The notes under the pieces were generated by a model. That model made no database searches. It saw nothing but the letters and a program-made list of their open reading frames with translations, and was not told the origin of the DNA. DNA of 28,745 nucleotides. Source: a virus. The translations under genes were made by a program, and so were the position numbers. The stretch covers positions 1 to 28,745 of the IMG/VR virus record IMGVR_UViG_3300031269_000071; one strand, given 5' to 3'. Each line of letters begins with the position of its first letter. Within the stretch, counting starts at the first letter, position 1. Positions 5,932-15,863 of this stretch are shown one piece after another.

Positions 5932-8900
5932 ATGGCATCGAACAACGCAACCTTTCACGCAAAAATAACGGCTGACGCTAGTGATTTTGTAAAGCAAGTC
6001 GAAAGTGCGAACCAAGCTCTTACTGGACTTGTTGGAGCTTACGGTAAAGCCGGTAAAGCTTCTAAGGGTAATCCGGGCAAGTCTGCCTCTAAAGCACAGA
6101 AGGACACTGGCAAAGAAGCCAAGGCCGTTTGGGATAAAGCCCAAAGCGCTGCTGATGATTACTATGCAAACATTGTGCAAGAAGAGCGCAAGGTTGCTGC
6201 TGTTCAAAAAAAGGCAGCCGATCTTTACAAGACTGCTGGAAGACGTGACAAGCTAGAAGGTCCAGTTCGTGCGCCTGTTGGTTTTGGCGGCTCAAAAAAC
6301 AAATCACAAAAAGAGCAGCAAGACACAGCAAAGCTTATTGCAGGAGCAAAACAACTTAACGCTCTTACAAAAGAACGTGCCAGAAGCTATGAGACTGTCG
6401 GCGACAAGATTTTTGAGAACCTAGTTGCAAAAAATAGAATTAGAGCTGTTGACAAAGCTGAGCTTGGCGACATAAAGAAGCGCTTGCGAGAGCAAGACAA
6501 GATGAATAAGCTTCAAGATGAGGCACAAATAGAAAACTCTCGTAGAAGTGCGATTGAAAACCGTAAGCAGCTTGACGCTATGGTTACTGGTCGTTATGCA
6601 CTTTACGATATGGCAAACGCATACCAGAGCATTTTTAGGGTTGCCGCCCGTGTAACTGGTGAACTAATCAAAACAGTTAATGTTGCTGCGCAGTTTGAGT
6701 CCGCATTTACCTCCGTAGAAAGAGCCCTAGAACTTGATAGCGGTTCAGAAGGATTCAACAGAATCAGACAAGTCCTCATAGACCTCAGCACAGAAATACC
6801 AGTGGCATTTGATGAGCTAAGCGAGATCGCAACGCTTGGTGCACAGATGGGTATAAGCGCCGAAAACATTGAAGCATTTACAAGGACGATATCTTCGTTT
6901 ACTGCAACTACCGGTGTGTCAATTGATGATGCAGCTGAAAAGTTTGGTCGAATTGCATCTCTACTAAACGTGCCCGTTCAGGACTTTGAGAACCTTGGCT
7001 CTGCTGTTTTGTTTGCTGGCTACAATGCGGTTGCAACAGAGGCTGAGATTCTAGCAATGACTCAATCAATTGCCGCATCAGCAGCAACAGTTGGAATGGC
7101 AGCAGATGAAACTGTCGGTCTATCAACTGCGCTTGCATCACTGGGTCTAGCGCCCGAACTTTCTCGTGGTTCACTACAGCGTATTTTTGCAGAGATAAAC
7201 CGAGCTGTGGCTGGCACATCGCCATACATGGATGAGTTTGCAAGGGCGCTTAACATGGCAGAGGAAGAGGCTTCCTTTCTGTGGAAAGAAGACCCTAGCT
7301 ATTTCTTCAACTCGCTACTTTCTAGCTTAGGTGGCGTAGAGGACCTGACTTCATCTCTGGACTCACTCGGAATTATTAACATCAGAGACGTTGAGTTAAT
7401 TACAAGGCTTTCTAAAAACTATGATGTCTACACAAAGTCAATGGACGACGCAACTGACTCTTACGCAAAAGGAACTGCACTTGCAGACAACTACGCAAAG
7501 GTAGCAGACAATCTAGAGTCAAAGCTTACAATCCTAGTAAACTCATTTACTGCGCTACAGGCTGCATTTGCTGCTCCGACCGGCGAAGTTCTAAAGCCAC
7601 TTATAGATGGACTTAATGAAGCAATAAAGGCTGTTACTAAATTTGCAAACACGGGTGTAGGTGGGTTTATCTTACCGCTAACAGTTGCAGTTGGAGGAGC
7701 GGTTCTTGCTTTTGCCGGGCTTAACTTTGTGCTAAATATTGGGCAAGCTCAAGTTCTGGCCATGAGGACTGCAACATTGAAAATGGCTCAAATACAAGAG
7801 CTTAGCGGAAAGACTACAAATACTCTTAAGTCTAGAATCGCAGAGCTTACGAACCAAATACTTGGTAATACTTATGCGATTGAGCTTACCAGTGGGGCTA
7901 CTGTGTTCTGGACTAAAACACAAATTGAAGCTGCCGTGGCAGCGGAGACCTTGGATGCAGCAACTGCCAACACAGCACTTGCCGCAGGAAAGGCAACCTT
8001 TGCTGTTCGTGGCTTGAGCGTTGCGCTTAGGATAATGACGGCACTAACGGTGGTTGGATTTATAGTAACTCTGGGTGCTGTGCTGCTGGGTGCAGCTCAA
8101 TCGGCTGGGTTATTTAGTCGTGCTATAAACAGAAATGAAGACGACTTAAAAGATCTTGGTAAAGAAGCCCTTAGCGCTTCTGGAGGTCTGCAGGCATTGC
8201 TTGACACTACTTCAGCTGGAGCTTCTGATAGCGGGTACAAGACTTTGACCAGAACCGTTGGAGAGCTGACAGAAGAAGAGAAGAAGCTTAATGTAGAGCT
8301 TGAAAAGGTAATAGATGCATCTGACGTAGCGACGAGTGCATTCATAGATTCTTCAGAATCTCAAAAGCAATATGGAGATAACGTTCGTGACACCAATGAA
8401 GCACTTCAGGAGCAGCTAACCTTAACGCCAGAATCCGCGACATTAATTATTGATGCACTGGGCAGTTTTACCTATGAAGGCGAAGATGGTGAAATGACCA
8501 GCTACTTCATGGAACAGATTAGAAATCCAGAAATAACAAGAGCAGCTGAGCTACTTGGCTTTGACATTACAGACGCAGTTTCTGCCTCCATGCTTGAGGG
8601 CGGAACTGCAAATGCATACTATGCTCAGTATGAGGATGCTTTCAAAAGGATTGACGCTCTCGTAAACAGCAATAGCATCACTCCATGGACTTACGGTGCT
8701 CAAGAGGGCACTGCTGCTCAGGAAGCTTTTGCTGGTTTAGAATATAGTGGTGACCTAGCAAGGGATAGCATTGATGCAGTGGCAGAGTCTCTAGGCATAA
8801 CGTCTGAGGCGGTTGAAACAGTTTATGCCATGATTAAAAACAACCCAGACATTAACTTTGATTCCCTAAGAAACGGCATTGATCTAATTGATGGATACAT

Positions 8901-11157
8901 ACTTGCATCTCGTGAAGCGTACCAAGTTAACGAAGCCATTAGAATGGCAGGCGGGCTGGTTGACGACGACGGCAACGAGCTTAAGAGCAAGACCGAGCTC
9001 ATAAAAATACACCTAGATGCTCTAGGGCTCCTCGCTAAAGCAAATCAAGATGCTCAAGCATCATTCCAGAACCTTGCTAATGGAATTATTGGTACTAGGG
9101 GTAGCCTTGAGGGACTTGACACAGCTTCAAAAACAAACCTAGAGAATTTTAATTCTTATATAGTGTCAGCATTTGCTGCTGCAGAGGTTTCTGGTGAAGG
9201 TGCAGAAGGCGCTTTACTTAATGTAGCCCGTGGAATTTCATCGCTAGGCGCTCAAGGTGTCAATACTGGAGAAATGCTAGAACGGTTTGCAGAGGTTGCC
9301 ATTACTGCCCTTCCCGGCGTTGGGGCAGAATACAAGCAAATGTTGTCTGATATTGCTGCTGCTCCCGATTTAGAGGGTATGGAAAAAATTATTATCGCCT
9401 TTTACAAGCTTAAGATTGCTGCTGCCGACAGCGCAGCTGACGCAGGAGTTTTTGTAACTGCACTTCAAAGAGCTCTTCGTGGCTTGAATGAATCTTCTAC
9501 AGAGTTTGATATTACTGACACAGTAACCCAGTCACGAACTGCCCTAGAAAAGCTAACTGAATCTTTGGATTCTTTGTTTAGTTGGACTGGTCAGCAGACT
9601 GGAATTAGCGGCTCACTTAGAACGCTTGGCAAGTCGCTAGAAGAAAACGGTAACACCTTTAGTATCTGGTCAGAAGCAGGTGAAAGCAACGTGAATAACA
9701 TCGAGGGTGTTATCAGGCAGCTTGCAACACGCTCAGGTGGAAACCTGCAGACATTTGCCAACCTTCTTGCTTCCCTAAGGCAGTCACTTGTTGACGCTGG
9801 GGTAGGAGCTAGTGGTCTTCGTTACGTTGACATTGCGATAGAAAATACAGGCAAGACCGGCAAGGCAACCGACAGCATTGTTAAAAGACTAACTAACTCG
9901 CTAGAAGATATCGATTCTTCCGTAGATGAGATCAAGACAGTAGAAGAGGCAATCAAAGCTGTTGCAGATGCTGCTAGCAAGGGAATCAAGTCAAACTTCT
10001 CAGAAGCGTATGCAATCGATGAAGTAACTCTTGGTTGGCTGGATATGGCTGACGCTGCGGAAGACGCTGCGGAAAGCATTGTGAACTTCCAAGAAGACAT
10101 AGACAAAGCCAATGAGTCTATTGAAGACGCTACACAGTCGATCATAGAAGCCAAGGCTGCAATTGACGGGCTAACCGCTGACCGTGGAAAGCTTGAGTAC
10201 CAGCTAGAGGTAGCACTACGCTATGGCGATTTCCTAAGGGCAGACCAGATTCGTGCAGACATCGCAAAGGTTGATGCAGACCTTTTGGGCGAGGCTGACA
10301 ATATTTCTGACGCAAACAAAGACATTTCTAAATCTGAAAAAGATGTGGCTGATGCGGAGCAGGGCATTATTGATGTCCGAACAGAGAGCACACGAGAGGC
10401 AATTGAAGCAAGCCGTGCACTTGAGGACATGGCTGAAAAGTATGCCTTGGTAACTGCTGGAATGATTATAAACGCAGATGAAGGTGAAGATCTAATTGCA
10501 ATTATTGACGCACAGGTGGAAGCGTTCGAGGAGAACGCAATACAAATGGGGTACACCGAAACCAAGGCTCAGGCTGTTGCAGATGTGCTCCGTAAAGAGT
10601 TAATCAAGTCAATGGATGAAATCCCAGAAAACATTGAGACAGACATAGTAGCCGACACCGACGAAGCTCTTAGCAATGTGCTTTCTTTTGTAAGTAAAGC
10701 AAACACGGCTCTCGCTTTAATTAAAGACAGAACGATAACAACAACCTTTGTGGAAAAAAGAGTCGGATACGAGACCTCCTCTAACCCAACTCACAGGGAC
10801 GGATACTCAGATGACGGTCACGCAGATGGTGGGATTGTCAGGGGTGCCGGTACTGGCACTAGCGACAGCATAGCTGCCAGACTTTCAAATGGTGAGTTTG
10901 TCGTAAAAGCCTCTGCGGTCCAGCACTTTGGTGTGCCTTTTATGAACGCCCTGAACCAAAGCAAACTACCCGCAGCAAGCATGTCTGCTCCTAGTCAACA
11001 GGGGCAAGGCAGCCAGATGGTTTACTTGTCTCCAGAAGACAGGCAGCTACTACGCTCAGCAGTCGAAAGACCGATCTCACTGTACACTGATAACACTGTT
11101 ATCGCAAAATCTGCAAACGCTGGAAATCAAGTTCTGGCACAAAGAGGTTCTAACTAA
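5932..11157 (+). CDS. Tape measure protein
   Basis: At 1741 residues this is the longest gene here and sits directly after the chaperone pair. The N-terminal part (ATFHAKITADASDFVKQVESANQAL) is the usual start of TP901-type tape measures, followed by long helical and coiled-coil stretches. Hydrophobic segments near residues 576-602 and 700-727 fit the membrane-insertion parts of these proteins. Near residues 1630-1665 lies HADGGIVRGAGTG followed by LSNGEFVVKASAV, a common C-terminal motif of the family. At about 0.15 nm per residue the tail would be roughly 260 nm. I see no embedded peptidoglycan hydrolase motif. The start follows GGCGGATAA, and the stop overlaps the next ATG. Confidence 0.92.
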   Translation: MASNNATFHAKITADASDFVKQVESANQALTGLVGAYGKAGKASKGNPGKSASKAQKDTGKEAKAVWDKAQSAADDYYANIVQEERKVAAVQKKAADLYKTAGRRDKLEGPVRAPVGFGGSKNKSQKEQQDTAKLIAGAKQLNALTKERARSYETVGDKIFENLVAKNRIRAVDKAELGDIKKRLREQDKMNKLQDEAQIENSRRSAIENRKQLDAMVTGRYALYDMANAYQSIFRVAARVTGELIKTVNVAAQFESAFTSVERALELDSGSEGFNRIRQVLIDLSTEIPVAFDELSEIATLGAQMGISAENIEAFTRTISSFTATTGVSIDDAAEKFGRIASLLNVPVQDFENLGSAVLFAGYNAVATEAEILAMTQSIAASAATVGMAADETVGLSTALASLGLAPELSRGSLQRIFAEINRAVAGTSPYMDEFARALNMAEEEASFLWKEDPSYFFNSLLSSLGGVEDLTSSLDSLGIINIRDVELITRLSKNYDVYTKSMDDATDSYAKGTALADNYAKVADNLESKLTILVNSFTALQAAFAAPTGEVLKPLIDGLNEAIKAVTKFANTGVGGFILPLTVAVGGAVLAFAGLNFVLNIGQAQVLAMRTATLKMAQIQELSGKTTNTLKSRIAELTNQILGNTYAIELTSGATVFWTKTQIEAAVAAETLDAATANTALAAGKATFAVRGLSVALRIMTALTVVGFIVTLGAVLLGAAQSAGLFSRAINRNEDDLKDLGKEALSASGGLQALLDTTSAGASDSGYKTLTRTVGELTEEEKKLNVELEKVIDASDVATSAFIDSSESQKQYGDNVRDTNEALQEQLTLTPESATLIIDALGSFTYEGEDGEMTSYFMEQIRNPEITRAAELLGFDITDAVSASMLEGGTANAYYAQYEDAFKRIDALVNSNSITPWTYGAQEGTAAQEAFAGLEYSGDLARDSIDAVAESLGITSEAVETVYAMIKNNPDINFDSLRNGIDLIDGYILASREAYQVNEAIRMAGGLVDDDGNELKSKTELIKIHLDALGLLAKANQDAQASFQNLANGIIGTRGSLEGLDTASKTNLENFNSYIVSAFAAAEVSGEGAEGALLNVARGISSLGAQGVNTGEMLERFAEVAITALPGVGAEYKQMLSDIAAAPDLEGMEKIIIAFYKLKIAAADSAADAGVFVTALQRALRGLNESSTEFDITDTVTQSRTALEKLTESLDSLFSWTGQQTGISGSLRTLGKSLEENGNTFSIWSEAGESNVNNIEGVIRQLATRSGGNLQTFANLLASLRQSLVDAGVGASGLRYVDIAIENTGKTGKATDSIVKRLTNSLEDIDSSVDEIKTVEEAIKAVADAASKGIKSNFSEAYAIDEVTLGWLDMADAAEDAAESIVNFQEDIDKANESIEDATQSIIEAKAAIDGLTADRGKLEYQLEVALRYGDFLRADQIRADIAKVDADLLGEADNISDANKDISKSEKDVADAEQGIIDVRTESTREAIEASRALEDMAEKYALVTAGMIINADEGEDLIAIIDAQVEAFEENAIQMGYTETKAQAVADVLRKELIKSMDEIPENIETDIVADTDEALSNVLSFVSKANTALALIKDRTITTTFVEKRVGYETSSNPTHRDGYSDDGHADGGIVRGAGTGTSDSIAARLSNGEFVVKASAVQHFGVPFMNALNQSKLPAASMSAPSQQGQGSQMVYLSPEDRQLLRSAVERPISLYTDNTVIAKSANAGNQVLAQRGSN

Positions 11158-12038
11158 TGGATAGAAAAATATACTTCGGTAACAAGACCAAGCAGGTCTG
11201 GATAAATGCCCCTCAGACGGGCATGACTGCCTCCTCACAGTCCTTTACTAGCGAGACGCAGCTACTCAACGGCAGAAGCCACATAAACCGTTCTAGAGGC
11301 TCTCACAGACGCTTTCAGCCAACGTGGGTTGGCTCGCTAAATAGCCCTGCTCTTGAGTCAAGCTTGCAAACTGTTAAAGATTTCTCAGACGGCGTTTACG
11401 GCGACGGTCCTTTCTACTGGGCAGACCCTTTTGCAACTCAGCAAAACCTTTGCCCTCCTCACTGGGCAACTCCGATGATGATGCAGAATGATCTTCCTCA
11501 GCTTTGGGACATTGCGCCTTTTGAATATTTAGATACAGCAGACAATCTTTTTAACTACCCAGTCAAGTCTGCTAGGTATGTCTCTTCTGACACAGCAGAA
11601 GTTAGCAGCACTAAAAAACTTACGTTTATTATCCCAGAAGGCTACACTCTTTTCTTTGGGTGGCATGGTGTTATTGCTGACGGTGTGCCAACCATGAGAA
11701 TAGACCGCTATAAGCGCTCAGATGGTGCTGTGAGCGCCTTGGATACCACTCCGGTAGCAGTCACATCATCTGCTAGAACAAACACCTCAGTGGACGGCAC
11801 AACCTACTCCTGCGTAGACATCTACTTCTATAACCCACAGGGTGAAATCTTTGATTTTACCGTGGCTGGAATGATCGCTCAGATATTGCCAAGTAGCGCA
11901 TCTCCTAGCTTGGGTGGATTTATCTCAGGTCGAGGCACAACAGCTGTCGAGTTTGGTAGCACAGTGAACATCGAGTACTATTCCTCTGCAATAAACGACG
12001 GGCAGGTAGGGCTATCTACTGAGTGGATAGAAGTCTAA
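11157..12038 (+). CDS. Distal tail-type minor tail protein
   Basis: This 293-residue protein follows the tape measure with a one-base TAATG overlap, the place of the distal tail protein that closes the tube. The N-terminal part has repeated aromatic strands and FYWADPFATQQN near residues 80-92. The C-terminal part is a beta-sandwich-like region rich in Ser, Thr and Gly with GGFISGRGTTAVEFG near 252-266. This two-part build fits a Dit-like ring protein with a carbohydrate-binding-like second domain. Sequence alone does not prove the fold. The next gene begins by the same TAATG overlap, so the two are tightly coupled. Confidence 0.6.
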   Translation: MDRKIYFGNKTKQVWINAPQTGMTASSQSFTSETQLLNGRSHINRSRGSHRRFQPTWVGSLNSPALESSLQTVKDFSDGVYGDGPFYWADPFATQQNLCPPHWATPMMMQNDLPQLWDIAPFEYLDTADNLFNYPVKSARYVSSDTAEVSSTKKLTFIIPEGYTLFFGWHGVIADGVPTMRIDRYKRSDGAVSALDTTPVAVTSSARTNTSVDGTTYSCVDIYFYNPQGEIFDFTVAGMIAQILPSSASPSLGGFISGRGTTAVEFGSTVNIEYYSSAINDGQVGLSTEWIEV

Positions 12039-13624
12039 TGAGCATTAGGACTTCAAAACTTACCGGTAGCGGCTCTATACTTCAGGGCTCTGAGGTTAGC
12101 TATTCCTACTCAGAGGATGTAACCAGCCTTCAGCCTTCTGAGCTTTCAGGTGGTGCGGGTCAAGTGACACTTCAGGCAATCGCCCAGGAGTCGATCATTT
12201 CTGGCGACAAGCACCCTGCAACAAAGCTCTCAATCAATAACACCATGAGCGTTATAGACGACAATGCAGGTGAGGTCGAGTTTCAAGTTAAGAAGGTAAT
12301 CAGCAATTCCGAGCTGGTAAGCATAACCGGCTCTACCATTGATGCAACTTTAAACGTTGACAGAACTGCATTGCCAATGGGCGGTCCAGTAGACAATCCA
12401 AAGACACTAAAAGATGCCATCGACTACTATTGTGCTTTAGTTGACATAACCGCTTACTACTCTGATGATTTGCTTGACTATGTAGAAGCAAAGCCAGTGA
12501 ACTTTATCGGCTGGCAGGGCAACGTTTGGGAGCACTTGAAGATGCTGTGTGCTGGTGTGTCAGCTAGTGACACCGAATATGTCCCAATGGAGATGCACAT
12601 AGAGTTAAATGCATTAACTTTTAGAATTGCAAAGACACAGACTATCGATGTTCTTTCAAACGCTTCTTCAATTTCTACCGAGATCGATGCGTTCAATGCA
12701 GCTCAGCAGGTAGAGATAACGAGCTACGCAACTTCTTATAAAAGCAACGGCATAATCACAGAACAAGAGAGTCGTGTTGACGAGATTCTTGGCATTCAGA
12801 ATGTGACTATAAATGACCAGCTACAAGTGGAGGCTGGTGAGACTCTAGTTAAGCGCTTCACTGTAAACTCCTCTTTGACTAGCGTAAACCAGCCACTAAA
12901 CAAAAGCGCAATTACATCTCTTCCTTACACCGGCGCAACCGGCGAGTATGTCGTAGTTGGCTCTGATGATTTGCCAATACTTCCTGCTCAGTGGTTGGCT
13001 CAGGGAGGTCAGCTTGATGTCTCTCTTACTGAAAATCCCAATGAGATACAGATAAGAATTGTTGCACCAGCCGTGACCCAAATAGATGCCGCTGGTGGCG
13101 GCACAACTCTTGCGCCTTACAAAATCGGTGTCGAGTCTTCGGGAGCCGAAAGCTACCCAGCGTTGTGGATAACCGGCACAGGGGTGTTCTATGATGAGAA
13201 GCTAACCATTTTCCCTACTGGCTCACCAACTGAGTACGCTCCAAACATTAGTGCACCAAGCGTGACCAATCTTTTTATAAACAATGATGCTGACCTTTAC
13301 ACAAGAGGCGTTGCTGCTGCTCAATGGGAGTGTGGACCAAGAGTAAAGATAAACGTTGAGAACCCAGTTGATTCTAGCTTCGGCACAACTATTGGCTCTA
13401 TGTTTGTTTATGAGCAAAATAGATACAGAATTGACTCAGTTAGTTTCTCTCAGAACGGCTCAACTATATCTGCGGTTGCCTCTGCGCCAATCTCTGAATT
13501 TAATACCAACTGGGCTGGCAAAACGTTTCAAGATTTTACTGACTTTGCATTCGATCCAGACAACTCTCCAGATAGCTACTTGAGCTTTAATGAGTTTACA
13601 ATTATCCCACTAGCAAAGGTGTAA
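12038..13624 (+). CDS. Tail-tip hub-like minor tail protein
   Basis: A 528-residue protein if ATG at 12038 is used; that codon overlaps the previous stop as TAATG, as in the preceding gene. An in-frame GTG at 12023 would add five residues but has no better signal. The first third is beta-rich with VDNPKTLKDAIDYYCALVDI near residue 112, and then AKPVNFIGWQGNVWEHLKML, a helical block like that in hub proteins of actinobacterial phages. The remainder is mainly strands. Position third from the tape measure and size fit a baseplate hub or tail-associated protein. No lytic domain is seen. Confidence 0.6.
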   Translation: MSIRTSKLTGSGSILQGSEVSYSYSEDVTSLQPSELSGGAGQVTLQAIAQESIISGDKHPATKLSINNTMSVIDDNAGEVEFQVKKVISNSELVSITGSTIDATLNVDRTALPMGGPVDNPKTLKDAIDYYCALVDITAYYSDDLLDYVEAKPVNFIGWQGNVWEHLKMLCAGVSASDTEYVPMEMHIELNALTFRIAKTQTIDVLSNASSISTEIDAFNAAQQVEITSYATSYKSNGIITEQESRVDEILGIQNVTINDQLQVEAGETLVKRFTVNSSLTSVNQPLNKSAITSLPYTGATGEYVVVGSDDLPILPAQWLAQGGQLDVSLTENPNEIQIRIVAPAVTQIDAAGGGTTLAPYKIGVESSGAESYPALWITGTGVFYDEKLTIFPTGSPTEYAPNISAPSVTNLFINNDADLYTRGVAAAQWECGPRVKINVENPVDSSFGTTIGSMFVYEQNRYRIDSVSFSQNGSTISAVASAPISEFNTNWAGKTFQDFTDFAFDPDNSPDSYLSFNEFTIIPLAKV

Positions 13625-13626
13625 CA

Positions 13627-14721
13627 ATGGGCTTCAGAAGAAACTATTTACCATCTCAGTCTCAGCCTTGGACTAGGGAGGTTCAATCTCGGGTTGAGGC
13701 GATGGAGAGAGACGTAGTTCTTTCAGACATTAATAACAGAACCCGTGACGATCAGTTGCAGTCCTCTTACAACCGCCTAGACTCTGCCTTTGTAACCCTT
13801 GCTACTCAGCAAACGACTTTAGAGTCGCAACAGACTGAGCTAACAACCGTGTCGGGAGAAGCTGACGATGCGCTGCAGGCTGCTATAACTGCTAACGGAT
13901 TGGCAGTTGACGCTATACAGGATGTTGTAAACCTTAGCAGCCCGGGTGGTCCGTCCGTCAATGCATCAAACGTTACTGCTGGAAGCATAAACGGTTTAAA
14001 CATTACTGGTGGAACTCTTGCAACCGCTGGATTGAGACACGTTGAGATATCAGGAACAAGCACTTTATATTTTGATGAAAGCAACAACTTTACTGGAAAA
14101 GTAACTGGACTTGGCACGGCGAATGGTGCCGCACTTGAACTCTCTGGTCCGGGATCGGGACTGGTTTCCATCTGGTCGTCTGGGGTTGTTATGTATGGCG
14201 GAGGCGGTAGTATTGCCGCCCTTAGCAGCAATGGATTTGGGGTTGGTGGCAATAAGCTTTATACTTTCGATAATCAAAATATTGAAGCAGGAGGCAGCCT
14301 AATTTCTGGCGGCACTATAACAAGAACTGCACTGATTGGTGGTGGCACAACTGGTGCATCTATAACCAGTGGCGGGAACCTCGTACGTACAAGCTCCTCA
14401 GAAAGATACAAAGCCGACATCGAAGATGCTGAGTTTAGCCTTGAGGCAGTTTTACAACTTCAGCCAAAGACTTTTAGGCTTAAAGAAGAGGTAGAAGGAG
14501 ATCCTGAAAACGCCTTAGTCTACCCCGGCTTTATTGCTGAAGACATTGCTGGGACAGACCTTGATGTGTTTGTAAATTACGAAAACTTGCCAGACGGAAC
14601 AAGGCGGCCTGACGGCGTTAGGTATGCAGAGCTTACCGCAGCCCTTGTTTCTGCCATGAAACAGCAGAACGAAACCATCAAAACACTAGAGGCTCGCCTC
14701 GATGCCTTGGAAGCTAAGTAA
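13627..14721 (+). CDS. Tail fibre with C-terminal S74 intramolecular chaperone
   Basis: The 364-residue protein has a charged helical N-terminus (about 15-80), a Gly/Ser-rich beta region (about 100-250) and a C-terminal S74 domain from residue 256. That domain begins SSSERYKADI; S257 and K262 are five apart, as in the Ser-Lys pair of endosialidase-type chaperones. It continues with LQLQPKTFR, PGFIAEDI and PDGVRYAELTAALVSAM, then a coiled coil (KTLEARLDALEAK). In this family the domain drives trimer folding and then cuts itself off; cleavage before S257 would release about 108 residues. It follows the hub gene closely and is likely a receptor-binding fibre. Confidence 0.85.
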   Translation: MGFRRNYLPSQSQPWTREVQSRVEAMERDVVLSDINNRTRDDQLQSSYNRLDSAFVTLATQQTTLESQQTELTTVSGEADDALQAAITANGLAVDAIQDVVNLSSPGGPSVNASNVTAGSINGLNITGGTLATAGLRHVEISGTSTLYFDESNNFTGKVTGLGTANGAALELSGPGSGLVSIWSSGVVMYGGGGSIAALSSNGFGVGGNKLYTFDNQNIEAGGSLISGGTITRTALIGGGTTGASITSGGNLVRTSSSERYKADIEDAEFSLEAVLQLQPKTFRLKEEVEGDPENALVYPGFIAEDIAGTDLDVFVNYENLPDGTRRPDGVRYAELTAALVSAMKQQNETIKTLEARLDALEAK

Positions 14722-14731
14722 GATACAATAG
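14722..14731 (+). promoter_or_regulatory. Possible -10 element before the lectin-like gene
   Basis: GATACAATAG here repeats exactly the ten bases at 1437-1446. TACAAT ends seven bases before the ATG at 14737. Unlike the first copy, this one is followed by AGGA, a usable ribosome site, and no -35 box is clear. It could be a weak promoter for the lysis side of the block or simply a shared leader sequence. Confidence 0.25.
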
Positions 14732-14736
14732 GACAT

Positions 14737-15105
14737 ATGACAACGACTACTAAGGGTATCTCTTACCCGACCTCCTCAGATAACATAGCTCCTCTTGAGT
14801 CGCACTTTGCGGCACTCGCAGCTACAGCTGACAGGGCTGCAGCATTGACTGGCTCAGAGGGATTTACGGGACACGCATCTACTGGCAGTGCTGTTAATGT
14901 TGCAGTCACTTTTGGGGTGACTTTGGCTACTGTGCCAAAGGTGGTGTGCACAATTGAAGGCACTAGCTCTTCTAGTAGTTACATAGCAACAGTAGTGGGA
15001 CCGACTACCACGACTGGATTTACTGCAAAGGTTTACCGTTTAGACGGCTCCGGGGCAGATACCAGCTTAAAATTAATCTGGTTCGCCAGCGACTACGCAG
15101 CATAG
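14737..15105 (+). CDS. Lectin-like tail appendage protein
   Basis: This 122-residue protein starts MTTTTKGISYPTSSDNIAPL, a form shared by N-terminal attachment segments of other actinobacterial phage appendages. Residues 45-120 form a strand-rich module with VAVTFGVTLATVPKVV, VGPTTTTGFTAKVYR and a final LKLIWFASDYAA. The 'TTTGF' and 'IWFA' endings match the H-type lectin fold used for sugar binding in fibres. I infer a receptor-binding or decoration role next to the S74 fibre. It could instead be a small fibre subunit with no sugar binding. Confidence 0.55.
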   Translation: MTTTTKGISYPTSSDNIAPLESHFAALAATADRAAALTGSEGFTGHASTGSAVNVAVTFGVTLATVPKVVCTIEGTSSSSSYIATVVGPTTTTGFTAKVYRLDGSGADTSLKLIWFASDYAA

Positions 15106-15111
15106 GAATAT

Positions 15112-15363
15112 ATGTCCGATACAGGCGAGCAGCCACACGCAAGAGTCACTCTTCAAATGCTCTATGAAAAGCAGATAGAAAGCCAGAATCTACTTATAGA
15201 GTTGACAACTAAGATGTCAAGCCTAGAAGGAATTGTTGAGCGAGTTAACAAGCTGGAGGTCAGGCAAGCAAAGTTTGAATGGATTGAAAAAGTGGCGTAT
15301 GCCTCTTTGACAGCTGGCATCGGTGCAATTGTATTTGCAGTAATGAACATAGGCAGGATTTAA
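15112..15363 (+). CDS. Small membrane protein with coiled coil (XhlA-like, lysis)
   Basis: The 83-residue protein has a helical heptad region at about 20-55 (LLIELTTKMSSLEGIVERVNKL) and one C-terminal membrane segment at about 60-80 (AYASLTAGIGAIVFAVMNI). Soluble coiled coil followed by a single membrane helix is the build of XhlA-type proteins that assist holins and endolysins. It lies two bases before the endolysin gene and after the last virion gene, so it opens the lysis cassette. An alternative is a spanin-like or anti-holin role. Confidence 0.55.
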   Translation: MSDTGEQPHARVTLQMLYEKQIESQNLLIELTTKMSSLEGIVERVNKLEVRQAKFEWIEKVAYASLTAGIGAIVFAVMNIGRI

Positions 15364-15365
15364 TA

Positions 15366-15863
15366 ATGGCTAAAAGACTTTCAGATTGGCGTTTAGTTTA
15401 CGACGCAAAATACATAACCTCTCACTATGGAGAGATGTCTGCCTATCGCAGAGCAAATGGTATGCAGCCACACTCAGGCACCGATTGGGCCAGACCACTC
15501 GGCACACGCATACCGGCAATTGCAAAAGGAACTATTCATCTTATCCAGTTTAGTGAAGTGCTCGGCTGGGTGGTGGTGCAGACGGCTATGGACAAAGATG
15601 GAATCATCTGGTACTTAGGCTACTGCCACATGGATAACAAGCCCGGATATAGGGTCGGGCAGAAACTGCGCAAGGGTCAGACTGTAGGAGTCCTCGGTAA
15701 CAGTGGTCAAAGTTCTGGGCCCCACGTCCACGTGACAGCGTCGAGAACCCTCAAGGGCGTGTTCGGTGTAACGTCTGATAAAGTTGACGTTTACAAGCTA
15801 ATCCTAGATAATGTAAAGCGACCTGTACGAGAGGTATGCGAATGTTGCAAAAGACCCTTATAA
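15366..15863 (+). CDS. Endolysin, M23 family peptidase
   Basis: The 165-residue protein carries the full zinc peptidase signature of the M23 (LytM-like) family: H36-x3-D40 in HSGTDWA, H88 in YCHMD, and H120-x-H122 in GPHVHV, with VGQKLRKGQTVGVLGNSG between them. These enzymes cut peptide bonds in the peptidoglycan cross-bridge or stem. There is no recognisable cell-wall-binding domain and no signal peptide, so export should depend on a holin. The last residues, CECCKRPL, form a small Cys cluster. Membrane-protein genes on both sides define the lysis cassette. Confidence 0.88.
   Translation: MAKRLSDWRLVYDAKYITSHYGEMSAYRRANGMQPHSGTDWARPLGTRIPAIAKGTIHLIQFSEVLGWVVVQTAMDKDGIIWYLGYCHMDNKPGYRVGQKLRKGQTVGVLGNSGQSSGPHVHVTASRTLKGVFGVTSDKVDVYKLILDNVKRPVREVCECCKRPL

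Noticed and set aside
12023-12037. GTG start for the hub-like gene
   Set aside because: The TAATG overlap at 12038 matches the pattern of the previous gene, and GTG has no better ribosome site.
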